This document shows, piece by piece, positions 1 to 7,814 of a stretch of DNA of 64,000 nt (position 1 is the first letter of the stretch; every line of letters starts with the position of its first letter). The DNA is from Nostoc sp. ATCC 53789 (GTDB lineage: Bacteria; Cyanobacteriota; Cyanobacteriia; Cyanobacteriales; Nostocaceae), in the NCBI RefSeq assembly GCF_009873495.1, contig NZ_CP046703.1, positions 2,356,001 through 2,420,000 on the forward strand, read 5' to 3'. Both the position numbers and the translations under genes were made by a program. The notes under the pieces are model-generated. The model was not told the origin of the DNA. It searched no databases and was given only the letters and a program-made list of their open reading frames with translations.

Positions 1-1
1 G

Positions 2-229
2 CCTATCCCTCAATCACCACCCAATTCGCCACCCGCTTTTGTATCGCCATCTCCTAGTCAAATCGATCTAGAATTAGAGGAAATGAAAACTCAATTTCTG
101 GGTGGCAACAAACCTCAAGCCAATAAAATACAACCACCAATTTCCACATCTCAGCCAACGAGTAAAAACGAAATAGATCAAGAATTAGAAGAATTAAAAG
201 CCAAATATCTTGGTAATAATAATCCTTAA
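2..229 (+). CDS. C-terminal end of a truncated hypothetical protein
   Basis: An open frame enters from the left edge and stops at TAA 227-229, giving 75 residues. The start of the frame is Pro/Ser-rich. Two similar segments follow, each with a short acidic helix ending in a Gly-Asn rich turn (IDLELEEMKTQFLGG and IDQELEELKAKYLGN). The spacing suggests a duplicated amphipathic helix at the protein's C-terminus. The family cannot be named from this tail. Some cyanobacterial PspA-like proteins carry comparable ELEELK tails, but that is only a guess. The start codon lies outside the window. Confidence 0.6.
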   Translation, partial: PIPQSPPNSPPAFVSPSPSQIDLELEEMKTQFLGGNKPQANKIQPPISTSQPTSKNEIDQELEELKAKYLGNNNP

Positions 230-301
230 AATCAATAAACAGTAGAGAATTGCTATTATCCTCCTCTCTTCCTCTGCGTTCTCTGCGCCTCTGCGGTTCC
301 T

Positions 302-333
302 TAAAAAAAGTGACTCTGAAACTCAGAGCCACT
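302..333 (-). terminator. Rho-independent terminator of gnd
   Basis: Read on the minus strand, the arms AGTGGCTCTGA and TCAGAGTCACT pair around a GTT loop and are followed by a run of seven T. It lies about 65 bases beyond the gnd stop codon. The plus-strand gene ending at 229 converges on the same spacer. A low-complexity CTCTGCG-rich repeat seen elsewhere in the window (near 32030) sits at about 258-300. Confidence 0.8.
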
Positions 334-396
334 TCTAAATCTGTATTTTGAAACTGACTAACCTCTCACAATATTCTGATACAGATGTGCAAAAGC

Positions 397-1827
397 TTAC
401 TTACCAGCTTCAGCAATAGGAACCCATTCAGTATGGAAACTTCCGGGCTTATCAAGACGCAGGTAGGTATGTGCGCCAAAGTAGTCGCGTTGTGCTTGAG
501 TTAGATTTTGGGGCAAGCGATCGCGGCGATAGCTGTCAAAATAATCTAAGGAGGCGCTAAACGCAGGTACTGGAATTCCTACTGTTGCGGCTGTCGCAAT
601 CACTTCCCGCCAAGCAGTCTGTCTGTCAAGAATTGTCTGCTTAAATTCGGGAGCTAACAGCAAGTTAGGCAAAGCTGGATTTTCGCTAAAAGCCTTCTTA
701 ATCTTATTCAAAAAGCGAGCGCGAATAATACAACCACCTTTCCAAATCCGCGCCATTTCGCCCAGATCCAAATTCCAGTTATATGTTTTTGAAGCTGTGG
801 ATAGCAACGCCATCCCTTGAGCATAAGAACAGATTTTTGAGCAATAGAGAGCATCGCGTACTTTATTGATAAAGTCCTTGGTTTGCCCGTCATACTTGCC
901 ACTGGGGCCTGTGAGGACTTTAGATGCTGCAACCCGCTCATCTTTAATCGAAGATATAATCCGGGCATTAACTGCTGCTGTAATTGTAGGAATAGCAACT
1001 CCCAATTCCAATGCAGTTTGTACAGTCCAGCGTCCAGTTCCCTTTTGACCTGCTGCGTCAACAATCAAATCCACCAGGGGTTTATTTGTTTCTGGGTCAA
1101 TATATGGGAAGATATTCTTCGTAATCTCAATCAAAAATGAATCGAGTTCATCGGTGGTGTTCCATTCAGCAAACACATCATGTAGCTGACTGGGGTTTAA
1201 TCCAGCGACATTTTTCAGCAAGTCGTAGGCTTCAGCAATTAGCTGCATATCGCCATACTCAATGCCGTTGTGTACCATTTTGACATAGTGGCCAGAACCA
1301 CCAGGGCCAATATAGGTTACACAAGGGCCATCATCGACTTGGGCAGCAATTTTGTTGAAAATTGGTGATAGAAACTCGTAAGAGCTTGTTGTACCTCCAG
1401 GCATCAGAGATGGGCCATTTAGTGCCCCTTCTTCACCGCCACTGACACCCATACCAAGATACCGAAGCCCAGCGGGTTCTAATTCCTGAGTGCGTCGTTC
1501 CGTATCTTCAAACCAAGAGTTGCCACCGTCGATAATGATATCGCCTTCCTCTAACAAGGGTTTGAGTTGAGCAATCACCGCATCCACTGGCTTACCAGCT
1601 TGCACCATTACGAGAATTTTGCGGGGACGTTCCAATAAGGCAACGAATTCTTCTAAGGTAAAGGCGGCTTTGACGTTCCGTCCTGTAGCACGCTGCGCCA
1701 TAAACGCATCCGTTTTTTCTCGGGAGCGGTTGTAAACTGCAATTGGGAAGCCATTGCGCTCTACGTTTAGAGCGATGTTCTCACCCATAACGGCTAATCC
1801 AATCACACCAAAGCTTTGTAGTGTCAT
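397..1827 (-). CDS. gnd: 6-phosphogluconate dehydrogenase, decarboxylating
   Basis: This NADP-dependent enzyme converts 6-phosphogluconate to ribulose 5-phosphate and CO2 in the oxidative pentose phosphate pathway, the main route for sugar respiration in cyanobacteria in the dark. The 476 residues match the usual family length. The N-terminal Rossmann motif GLAVMGENIALN is near residues 10-21 and NRS follows at about 33. GGNSWFEDT, MGVSGGEEGA and the substrate/catalytic segments VKMVHNGIEYGDMQ and KGTGRWT are all present. The start is the ATG immediately before TLQSFGVIGLAVMG. It is transcribed alone and has its own terminator. Confidence 0.97.
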   Translation of the reverse strand: MTLQSFGVIGLAVMGENIALNVERNGFPIAVYNRSREKTDAFMAQRATGRNVKAAFTLEEFVALLERPRKILVMVQAGKPVDAVIAQLKPLLEEGDIIIDGGNSWFEDTERRTQELEPAGLRYLGMGVSGGEEGALNGPSLMPGGTTSSYEFLSPIFNKIAAQVDDGPCVTYIGPGGSGHYVKMVHNGIEYGDMQLIAEAYDLLKNVAGLNPSQLHDVFAEWNTTDELDSFLIEITKNIFPYIDPETNKPLVDLIVDAAGQKGTGRWTVQTALELGVAIPTITAAVNARIISSIKDERVAASKVLTGPSGKYDGQTKDFINKVRDALYCSKICSYAQGMALLSTASKTYNWNLDLGEMARIWKGGCIIRARFLNKIKKAFSENPALPNLLLAPEFKQTILDRQTAWREVIATAATVGIPVPAFSASLDYFDSYRRDRLPQNLTQAQRDYFGAHTYLRLDKPGSFHTEWVPIAEAGK

Positions 1828-2044
1828 AAAAAATTTCTGGCTAACTCTCTTGCAGATCCTTTTACTTTAAGGGTAGTCCGATATTTTCCGTTCTCCCCTA
1901 AAGAAGACCTTAAGAGTTGAATAAAGGGCAAAAATTCACAACTAACACGGCTAATTAATTTTAAATTGTATCTAAATCAACAATTGACTGACAAAATTTG
2001 CAAAATTGAAATAGTCAAAGGACGCAGTAAGGAGTAACCAAATA

Positions 2045-2782
2045 ATGCTGGCATTTGTCCTAGCTTTGGTGGTCGGTATTGGTAGTTTAGCCATTTACAT
2101 AGCAGCTTTCTTTTTTCCAGAAATCCATCGCAAGAATGACTTTATCTGGAGTGGCGTAGGACTATTCTATGCTTTAGTCTTATGGGTGTTTGCACCACGC
2201 ATTACTGGAGGTTTGTTGCTGGGTCATGTGGCTAGTGTGGCTCTTTTGGTCTGGTTTGGCTGGCAAACTCTATCATTACGTCGCCAACTGACCCCCCAGG
2301 CACAACAAACGCAAGTACCCAGTCCTGAGACGGTGAAAGCTGGAATTCAGGAACAGGTAAATAAATTGTCCCTTCAAGAACGGCTGGGCCAGTTGCAAAA
2401 AGGTCTGGGTAGCACCTTCAGTGGCGCGAAAGATAAAGTGCAACAGACTGTGAGTAAAAAGACACCCACAACCCCCAAACCAGAAGACATTACCTCTGTA
2501 CTATCAGAGAAACCTGCTGTTGAAATTATCGACAAAACTATTGTCATACCAGAACAACCAGCAGAGGAGACAGTTACTACCGACACGGAAGCAAAAACCG
2601 AGACTGTACCGGAAGCGATTCCACCACATCCCCCATCTCCTGATTTGGTGGAAGCAGCGCAACCAGATTTTGAAATTGAGGATAAGCAACCGATTCCCGT
2701 AGAAGAAATTGCGCCGGATGCGGTACTCGCTCCCCCAGCAGAAGCACCACCGGAAGAAATACCGCCTAATCAAGCTAGTTGA
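2045..2782 (+). CDS. ycf66: Ycf66 family membrane protein
   Basis: The 245-residue protein opens with three closely spaced hydrophobic helices (about residues 1-25, 35-55 and 58-78) containing the phrase FAPRITGGLLLGHVASVALLVWFGWQTL, typical of Ycf66 when read in parts. Ycf66 is conserved in cyanobacteria and some plastids, and its function is not established. After residue 80 the chain becomes hydrophilic and then Pro/Glu-rich (about 155-245). It is probably disordered there and exposed on one side of the membrane. An AAGGAG ribosome site lies about 11 bases before the ATG. A hairpin follows the stop. Confidence 0.85.
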   Translation: MLAFVLALVVGIGSLAIYIAAFFFPEIHRKNDFIWSGVGLFYALVLWVFAPRITGGLLLGHVASVALLVWFGWQTLSLRRQLTPQAQQTQVPSPETVKAGIQEQVNKLSLQERLGQLQKGLGSTFSGAKDKVQQTVSKKTPTTPKPEDITSVLSEKPAVEIIDKTIVIPEQPAEETVTTDTEAKTETVPEAIPPHPPSPDLVEAAQPDFEIEDKQPIPVEEIAPDAVLAPPAEAPPEEIPPNQAS

Positions 2783-2786
2783 ATGC

Positions 2787-2828
2787 AGTGAAACCCAGCG
2801 TTAACCTAATATAATGTTGGGTTTCACT
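2787..2828 (+). terminator. Terminator-like hairpin after ycf66
   Basis: AGTGAAACCCA pairs with TGGGTTTCACT across an AT-rich loop, directly after the ycf66 stop. Only a weak T-rich stretch follows, so termination efficiency is uncertain. Confidence 0.6.
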
Positions 2829-2880
2829 ATTTCCATCAGCGAGTTCTGGTTTTACCTCAGTAAATGCGAATATAACTTTA

Positions 2881-3099
2881 TCAACCATGTGTTGCCGCTT
2901 TTTCTTCTGCTAATACCTTCGCTAAAACAGCAGCAGCTTCAAAAGAATCATGTAAGCCAAGACTTGTTATTTTGTCCTGAGCATCCAATGGGACTAAACT
3001 TGATTCCTTTAATAATTCGGTTGCCAATAAATGCATTAGTAAGAGTTTATCAGTGTGGGATAATTCTTTAACTAACGGTATGAGTTCGGTAAGAAGCAT
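2881..3099 (-). CDS. Small hypothetical protein, possibly antitoxin-like
   Basis: It encodes 72 residues, mostly helical: leucine-rich between residues 2 and 32 (LIPLVKELSHTDKLLLMHLL) and acidic/alanine-rich towards the end. I recognise the pattern as one found in many small cyanobacterial proteins next to toxin-antitoxin genes, without a defined family. It points away from the ParD/VapBC remnants that follow on the other strand. No good ribosome site precedes the ATG. It could be a lone antitoxin or a remnant. Confidence 0.5.
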   Translation of the reverse strand: MLLTELIPLVKELSHTDKLLLMHLLATELLKESSLVPLDAQDKITSLGLHDSFEAAAVLAKVLAEEKAATHG

Positions 3100-3178
3100 A
3101 AGTTAAGGCTTTAATGAATTTAGATAGATTTTAGAGCATAGTTTAGAGAAGGCTCTTAGCTAACTAGGAATAACAATT

Positions 3179-3444
3179 ATGAACATCCAACTTAAGGCGG
3201 AATACGAGCAATTTATACAAACCAGAATTGCTACAGGTAGATATGAAAATGCTGAAGATGTTATTGCTAAAGCATTGAAACTGCTGGAAGAATGGGAGAA
3301 AGGTTATCAGGAATGGGAAGAAGAAACCCAGAAAAAATAGCTGTTGGGCTTTCTTCTATCGAACGTAGAGACGTAATAGATAGTGAAGTGGTGATGGCGC
3401 GACTGTCTGAAAAATTACGCAAAGCGCGTGAGACTCAAAGATAA
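3179..3444 (+). pseudogene. ParD-like antitoxin with a one-base frameshift
   Basis: The first frame (3179-3340, 53 residues) begins MNIQLKAEYEQFIQTRIA and matches the N-terminal ribbon-helix-helix region of ParD/CopG antitoxins. It stops at TAG after a run of six A (3332-3337). One more A would continue the reading as KKIAVGLSSIERRDV and then MARLSEKLRKARETQR up to TAA 3442-3444, the normal ParD C-terminus that neutralises ParE. The restored length would be about 88-89 residues, normal for the family. The stop overlaps the next ATG as TAATG, the usual coupling with parE. Loss in a homopolymer could also reflect slippage or a sequencing error. Confidence 0.75.
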
Positions 3445-3480
3445 TGGAATATTTTATTGGATAATGGAATATTTTATTGC
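3441..3480 (+). repeat. 20-bp tandem duplication at the parD/parE junction
   Basis: Two copies of ATAATGGAATATTTTATTG plus one variable base lie at 3441-3460 and 3461-3480. Nineteen of 20 bases are identical. The unit contains the parD stop overlapping the parE start. The duplication leaves the first start codon followed at once by a stop (MEYFIG, then TAA). Confidence 0.85.
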
Positions 3481-3544
3481 TAAAGAAGCAAGTCTCTTTC
3501 TTATATTAGAATTAAAGATTGGAAAATCAGGAGAGATTAGGTAA
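3464..3544 (+). pseudogene. ParE-like toxin stub
   Basis: From the second duplicated ATG the frame reads MEYFIAKEASLFLILELK and ends after 26 codons at TAA, which overlaps the ATG of the following antitoxin gene. The first ten residues resemble the start of ParE/RelE-type toxins from this group (MxYxIAKEAS). The remaining roughly 80 residues of a toxin are missing. Together with the frameshifted parD this is a dead toxin-antitoxin module. The family assignment rests on a very short match. Confidence 0.45.
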
Positions 3545-3807
3545 TGCACGATTCTGAATGGAGAGTTAAAGTCTTAAAAGAAGTGCAGCAAATCCCAGAT
3601 GCTAAGTTAGCACAACTCTATGAGATGATTCACGGATTTCGACTAAGCTCAGAAACTAACAATCATAATGCTGCTGCTATCATGCAGTTCGCAGGTTGCT
3701 GGAACGATATGTCAGATGAAGCATACGGCGAATTTTCAGACGAGATTGCTATCCGTCGTCAGCAAGCATTTTCTCAAAGACAAAACCGTGAAACCAGCAT
3801 TGATTGA
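3544..3807 (+). CDS. Antitoxin component of a VapBC-type pair
   Basis: The 87-residue protein precedes and overlaps a PIN-domain toxin gene by 20 bases, the usual VapB position. It has a helical N-terminal half and a polar C-terminal tail (about residues 58-87: SDEAYGEFSDEIAIRRQQAF) of the kind that wraps the toxin. AGGAG at 3529-3533 is a good ribosome site and fixes the ATG at 3544. No clear DNA-binding motif is visible, so the assignment comes from context and from its resemblance to small cyanobacterial antitoxins. It appears intact although its toxin is not. Confidence 0.7.
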   Translation: MHDSEWRVKVLKEVQQIPDAKLAQLYEMIHGFRLSSETNNHNAAAIMQFAGCWNDMSDEAYGEFSDEIAIRRQQAFSQRQNRETSID

Positions 3808-4222
3808 TACTGATATTTTGTCCTTGTTCTTCCGAGGTAATACTAATGTAGTAACTCAGTTTCAGAATTACTTGATAACCTATCGTAAAATCAACATTAG
3901 TATTATCACTTATTACGAAATTCTCAGTGGGTTAAAGCACCGTGATGCCCAAAAGCAACTCGCTTTGTTTTTGGAGTTTGTCGCCCAAAATACTGTCTTA
4001 CCCCTTACTGAACAATCAGTCACCTTATCCGCAGATATCTACGCAAACTTGCGCCTTCAAGGGATTCCCATCGATGATATTGACTTGCTCATTGCTGGAG
4101 TTGCGTAGACGCAAAGCGGCTTGTCGTCAGACATCGCCAATAATCTAGTTATGATTACTCATAATCAGCGCCATTTCGGTAGAATTGAAGCACTAGAGTT
4201 GCAAGATTGGAGTCAAGCTTGA
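3788..4222 (+). pseudogene. VapC-type PIN toxin interrupted by a 27-bp repeat
   Basis: PIN toxins are metal-dependent RNases. The GTG at 3788 starts MKPALIDTDILSLFFRGN. The acidic metal ligands are visible in LIDTD, ITYYE and IDDIDLLIAG. The reading stops at TAG 4106-4108 after 106 residues. A 27-base insertion starts exactly there. Past it the same frame resumes as IANNLVMITHNQRHFGRIE and runs to TGA 4220-4222. The product as read lacks the last strand and helix of the PIN fold but keeps three acidic ligands, so it may be inactive or partly active. Without the insertion the family's usual length of about 135 residues is restored. Confidence 0.85.
4106..4132 (+). repeat. Small dispersed repeat inserted in vapC
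   Basis: The insert runs from TAGACGCAAAGCGGCTTGTC to GTCAGAC and splits what would be GTTGCG-ATCGCC, a near GCGATCGC site. A related sequence lies in reverse orientation at about 32047-32078. Its length is a multiple of three, but its first codon is a stop. Sequences of this sort are known as very small mobile repeats in Nostoc genomes. The exact boundaries are ambiguous by a few bases. Confidence 0.75.
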
Positions 4223-4320
4223 CGTGCTTTGATTGCGATAAAAGTTACTCTATCGATTTTATGCAGCGATCGTAATACCATCAGAATCGATAGAAGCACA
4301 CATCTGAAGTGTTTATAACA

Positions 4321-4353
4321 AGATTCCCGACTTTTAAAATAAGCCGGGAATCT
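4321..4353. terminator. Hairpin between convergent genes
   Basis: AGATTCCCG and CGGGAATCT form a perfect 9-bp stem around an AT-rich loop. It lies between the plus-strand vapC remnant and the end of the minus-strand hydrolase gene. There is no strong T tract on either side, so it may be a weak bidirectional terminator or a repeat. Confidence 0.45.
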
Positions 4354-4436
4354 GAGCCTTTGCAACAGGCAAGGCACTACCATTAGACGAAAAACCTTAA
4401 CTTCTAGTCCATTAGCATAATCTTTAACAGACAAAG

Positions 4437-5729
4437 TTATTCAATTCTGGCGCGGAGTGCAGGAGATGGAAAGAGACTTCCAAATCCAACTTGTCGCTCA
4501 TTTAAGGGTTCTAGAGCATCGTTCCAAAGACTTTCATAATAAAAGAAAGTTACGCCTAGACCGCGTTCTTGAGCAGCCCGCACCTGAGACTTAATTTGCT
4601 GCATGGGAACTGGATTATTTCGTAACCCAGTCATAATACCAATCCCAGTTGGAATTATTTTTTGGGCTTCTTGAATTTCTGAGCGGGAAATATTAGCCAC
4701 AAAACTTTGCAGATTCGGACGATAAACTTGCACAATTAACTCGTCTACAATATTTTGTCGTATCCAACTCAGCCAGTCTTGCAGGTGAAACTTGTAAGCA
4801 AAATCATAGTAATTAGGAGAAACAGAGAAAATCGCCTGGGGTTTTCTCTGCTTCACGGCTTGGTTAAGTTGTACCATGAATGCCGTAATTTTATCTGCCC
4901 GCCACTTTACCCATGCCGCATCTTGGGAATTTTTTGGGGGAGCATTCTTGGTTTCTTTGGTGTACAAAGCAACTGTATATTGGTCATAGCCAAATTCGTG
5001 AGGCAAACTCATGTGATCGTCAAACTGAATACCATCGGCATTATATTGGGTAATAGTTTCCAGCACGAGGTTGGTGATGAACTGTTGTACTTGCGGAAGG
5101 AACGGATTCAGCCACATAACTTCACCAGCCGCACTGATAGAAGTTTGGCTACCATCACGCTTTTGTGTGAACCAATCAGGATAATTCAATGCTAGTTCTG
5201 ACGTTGGGGGAGCCATGAAACCAAATTCAAACCAGGGAATCACTAACAATCCTTTGCGATGGGCTTGGTTAATCAGGTCGGCAAGAATATCATGTCCTTC
5301 TGAACCTTTATAGACAAAAGGTTGAATACCTGCACGTTGTGCGATCGCACTTGGATACATCACATAACCAGAATTCCACACAACAGGATAAATTGTGTTG
5401 AAGTTCAGCCGTCGTAATTGACTTACCGCATCCTGGACTTTGGCACGATCCTTGAGGGTGTCAAAATCATTGGTGGTCATCCAAACCCCGCGAATTTCTT
5501 GACGGGGTATCTGTGCGATGGCGCTGAAGCGCCCACCTTCGGTGATCGCGGGAGTAAAACTATCTACTAGTAATACCGTAACAAAGGATATTAAAATGAG
5601 AATCGGAAAAAGATACTTAAGTAGTCGTCGCCAACTTTGAATAATAAAAGGTGATTTCATAAATTTGAATGGTGCATTAGCTACCCACACACGCCATTGC
5701 TCGCTTTTACGATTGAATCTACTAACCAT
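4437..5729 (-). CDS. Family 10-like glycosyl hydrolase (GHL10/DUF187), membrane-anchored
   Basis: The 430 residues start with a basic stretch and one hydrophobic helix (about residues 37-57), an uncleaved anchor or signal. The TIM-barrel-like GHL10 domain follows (about 75-410). Its hallmark segments are REIRGVWMTTNDF, NTIYPVVWNSGYVMYPS, GLLVIPWFEFGF, YNADGIQFDDHMSLP and SVSPNYYDFAYK. Family members are thought to cleave polysaccharides, but substrates are mostly unknown. The Asp pair in IQFDDH is the likely active-site acid region. A second start at the Met of MKSPFIIQSW (residue 24) is possible. A cytosolic paralogue lies at 17750-18895. Confidence 0.85.
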   Translation of the reverse strand: MVSRFNRKSEQWRVWVANAPFKFMKSPFIIQSWRRLLKYLFPILILISFVTVLLVDSFTPAITEGGRFSAIAQIPRQEIRGVWMTTNDFDTLKDRAKVQDAVSQLRRLNFNTIYPVVWNSGYVMYPSAIAQRAGIQPFVYKGSEGHDILADLINQAHRKGLLVIPWFEFGFMAPPTSELALNYPDWFTQKRDGSQTSISAAGEVMWLNPFLPQVQQFITNLVLETITQYNADGIQFDDHMSLPHEFGYDQYTVALYTKETKNAPPKNSQDAAWVKWRADKITAFMVQLNQAVKQRKPQAIFSVSPNYYDFAYKFHLQDWLSWIRQNIVDELIVQVYRPNLQSFVANISRSEIQEAQKIIPTGIGIMTGLRNNPVPMQQIKSQVRAAQERGLGVTFFYYESLWNDALEPLNERQVGFGSLFPSPALRARIE

Positions 5730-5877
5730 ATAGTCTACAAGTATTTATGCTTAGTACAGGATTGATGAGTTGGTAGTTGTTCGTTCCCTGCTTATGGAAC
5801 TTTTGCACCAGAAAAACTAAAGCAGACAATATTAAGATAGTTGACGCAGCTAGTAAGCATTTGTGCCCAATAGATAT

Positions 5878-6002
5878 TGGTATGGGGAATGGGGAATGGG
5901 GAATTGGAAAGAGGACTGGGGGACAAGGAGAATTGGGGACAAGGGGAAAGACTTGTTTCAAGTTCTCACTTCTTATCCCCTTGTCCCCTTGCCCCCTGAT
6001 CT
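5878..6002. repeat. Long inverted-repeat spacer element, copy A
   Basis: GGGGAATG-type and GGGGACAAGG-type tandem bits lead into a core (AAGACTTGTTTCAAGTTCTC) and then the mirror-image CCCCTTGTCCCCTTGCCCCC, so the whole can fold into a long hairpin. The reverse complement of the core recurs inside the debranching-type gene at 53998-54208, and a diverged copy lies at 59517-59640. It lies in the spacer before chlI. Confidence 0.8.
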
Positions 6003-6074
6003 TCGCACTCCCCCACACCCCAACTGTGTAACAATAGAGAACTGTAATAAGAAAAATATTGTTAAGGTAATTTA

Positions 6075-7199
6075 GTGAGTCCAACTGCTCAATCCACGGC
6101 AAGTGCGCGTCGCGTGGTATTTCCTTTTACGGCAATTGTGGGCCAGGAAGAAATGAAACTGGCGCTCCTATTGAACGTGATTGACCCCAAAATTGGTGGT
6201 GTAATGATCATGGGCGATCGCGGCACCGGTAAATCCACAACTATCCGGGCGCTGGCGGATCTGCTGCCAGAAATTTCTGTGGTTGCCAATGACCCCTTCA
6301 GTAGCGATCCTAGCGACCCCGACTTGATGAGTGATGAAGTCCGCCAACTCTTAGAACAAGGGGCGGAAATTCCTGTAGCTCATAAAAAAGTCCAAATGGT
6401 AGACCTGCCGCTAGGAGCTACAGAAGACCGAGTTTGTGGCACAATCGACATTGAGAAAGCTTTATCTGAAGGTGTCAAAGCCTTTGAACCAGGACTGCTG
6501 GCAAAGGCTAACCGGGGCATTCTCTATGTGGATGAAGTCAACTTACTAGATGACCACCTCGTAGATGTGCTGCTAGATTCCGCCGCGAGTGGATGGAACA
6601 CTGTAGAACGGGAAGGTATTTCAATCCGTCACCCAGCGCGTTTTGTTCTTGTGGGTTCTGGAAACCCTGAAGAAGGCGAACTACGCCCGCAACTGCTCGA
6701 TCGCTTTGGGATGCACGCAGAAATTCACACCGTAAAAGAACCAGCCTTGCGGGTGCAAATCGTGGAACAACGGGCGGATTTTGACCAAAATCCTCTAGTA
6801 TTTCTCGAAAGCCATAAAGCCGAGCAAGAAGCATTGCAAGAGAAAATTGTCAATGCTCAAAAGCTTTTGCCAGAAGTGAAACTTGACTATGAACTACGGG
6901 TAAAAATTTCTGAAGTCTGTTCTGAATTGGATGTAGATGGTTTGCGGGGTGACATTGTTAGTAACCGCGCCGCGAAAGCCTTAACAGCTTATGAAGGACG
7001 CACTGAAGTTACAGTTGATGATATCTGCCGTGTGATTACGCTATGCTTGCGTCACAGACTGCGGAAAGACCCCTTAGAATCGATTGATTCTGGCTACAAA
7101 GTCGCCAAAGTTTTTAGCCGCGTCTTTGGCGTAGAATTACCAGAAAGTGATACTGCACAAAAAAACGGCACAGGTCAAAAGTTAGGGGCTAGAAGTTAA
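6075..7199 (+). CDS. chlI: Magnesium chelatase ATPase subunit I
   Basis: ChlI is the AAA+ motor that, with ChlD and ChlH, inserts Mg2+ into protoporphyrin IX in chlorophyll synthesis. The 374 residues contain Walker [10 protein letters not shown] (about 48-56), Walker [15 protein letters not shown] (about 148-161) and sensor/arginine-finger segments [21 protein letters not shown]. The start is GTG at 6075; the conserved [14 protein letters not shown] follows within 15 residues, so little else is possible. The spacer repeat element ends about 70 bases upstream. chlD and chlH are not nearby. Confidence 0.97.
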   Translation: MSPTAQSTASARRVVFPFTAIVGQEEMKLALLLNVIDPKIGGVMIMGDRGTGKSTTIRALADLLPEISVVANDPFSSDPSDPDLMSDEVRQLLEQGAEIPVAHKKVQMVDLPLGATEDRVCGTIDIEKALSEGVKAFEPGLLAKANRGILYVDEVNLLDDHLVDVLLDSAASGWNTVEREGISIRHPARFVLVGSGNPEEGELRPQLLDRFGMHAEIHTVKEPALRVQIVEQRADFDQNPLVFLESHKAEQEALQEKIVNAQKLLPEVKLDYELRVKISEVCSELDVDGLRGDIVSNRAAKALTAYEGRTEVTVDDICRVITLCLRHRLRKDPLESIDSGYKVAKVFSRVFGVELPESDTAQKNGTGQKLGARS

Positions 7200-7440
7200 A
7201 AATTAGGAGTGAGGAGTTAAGAGTTAAAAGTTTTGAATGGAAAGCTGCTTCATAACTAACAACTCTTAACTCAGCACGGGCTAAACCCGGATTTCTCACG
7301 GATAGTGTAGGCAGAGGGAGAAGAGGAGTGTGGGGAGTGTGGGGAGTGTGGGGGGTAAGACTTCTTCCCCATCCTGCCACACTCCTTGGATTTCTCACAA
7401 GTGAGAAATCCAGGTAAAGTCGCCGCTACCGCTAACAATA
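7190..7440. repeat. Repeat-rich spacer after chlI
   Basis: The stretch holds AGTTAA/GAGTTA direct repeats and an inverted partner (AACTCTTAACTC), a TGTGGGGAG array (about 7329-7352) and a perfect palindrome with arms GGATTTCTCAC/GTGAGAAATCC at 7388-7411. A short GCCGCTACCGCTAAC motif at about 7420-7435 recurs in reverse at about 17695. No gene is supported here. Confidence 0.7.
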
Positions 7441-7453
7441 TTCAACACTGACT

Positions 7454-7750
7454 ATGAGATTTTGGTCTTTTTGGTTCAACAGCTTTGTTTTATCTAGCCA
7501 ATACAACCCGCCCAGGTTTGTAGAATTATTGATGCTTTTATTAGCGATCGCTATGCTGGCAATAGCCAGTATTTTACCGGACATACCCTATTTAATCTTA
7601 GGCTTGAGCCTAGTAGTTGGGGCATCTATTTCTATTTTAGTGCGGGAAGCGATCGCGCCCTCACCCCAGGCGCGAATTACCCAACTAACAGCATCGTTAT
7701 TGCTGATCATCAGCCTCTATGGGTTTGCTGATTTAATGTACAGTATTTAA
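7454..7750 (+). CDS. Small hypothetical membrane protein
   Basis: It encodes 98 residues with three hydrophobic stretches (about residues 25-42, 46-64 and 78-96), the last two separated by a charged loop REAIAPSPQAR. The product is therefore probably a small integral membrane protein. I do not recognise the family. It follows chlI on the same strand but is separated from it by about 250 bases of repeats, so co-transcription is not evident. The codon use looks like that of its neighbours (a GCGATCGC site lies inside the gene), which supports a genuine gene. Confidence 0.6.
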   Translation: MRFWSFWFNSFVLSSQYNPPRFVELLMLLLAIAMLAIASILPDIPYLILGLSLVVGASISILVREAIAPSPQARITQLTASLLLIISLYGFADLMYSI

Positions 7751-7814
7751 TCGGGAATGGGGAATAGGGAATGGGAAGAAACTTAATTAACAATGCCCAA
7801 TCCCTAATACCCAA

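Noticed and set aside
4213..4434. A 73-residue minus-strand frame between vapC and the GHL10 gene
   Set aside because: No ribosome site, no recognisable family, and it spans the hairpin at 4321-4353.
5722..6102. Open frames on both strands across 5.7-6.1 kb
   Set aside because: They are translations of the spacer inverted-repeat element and are Pro/Cys or Gly/Asn-rich without family resemblance.
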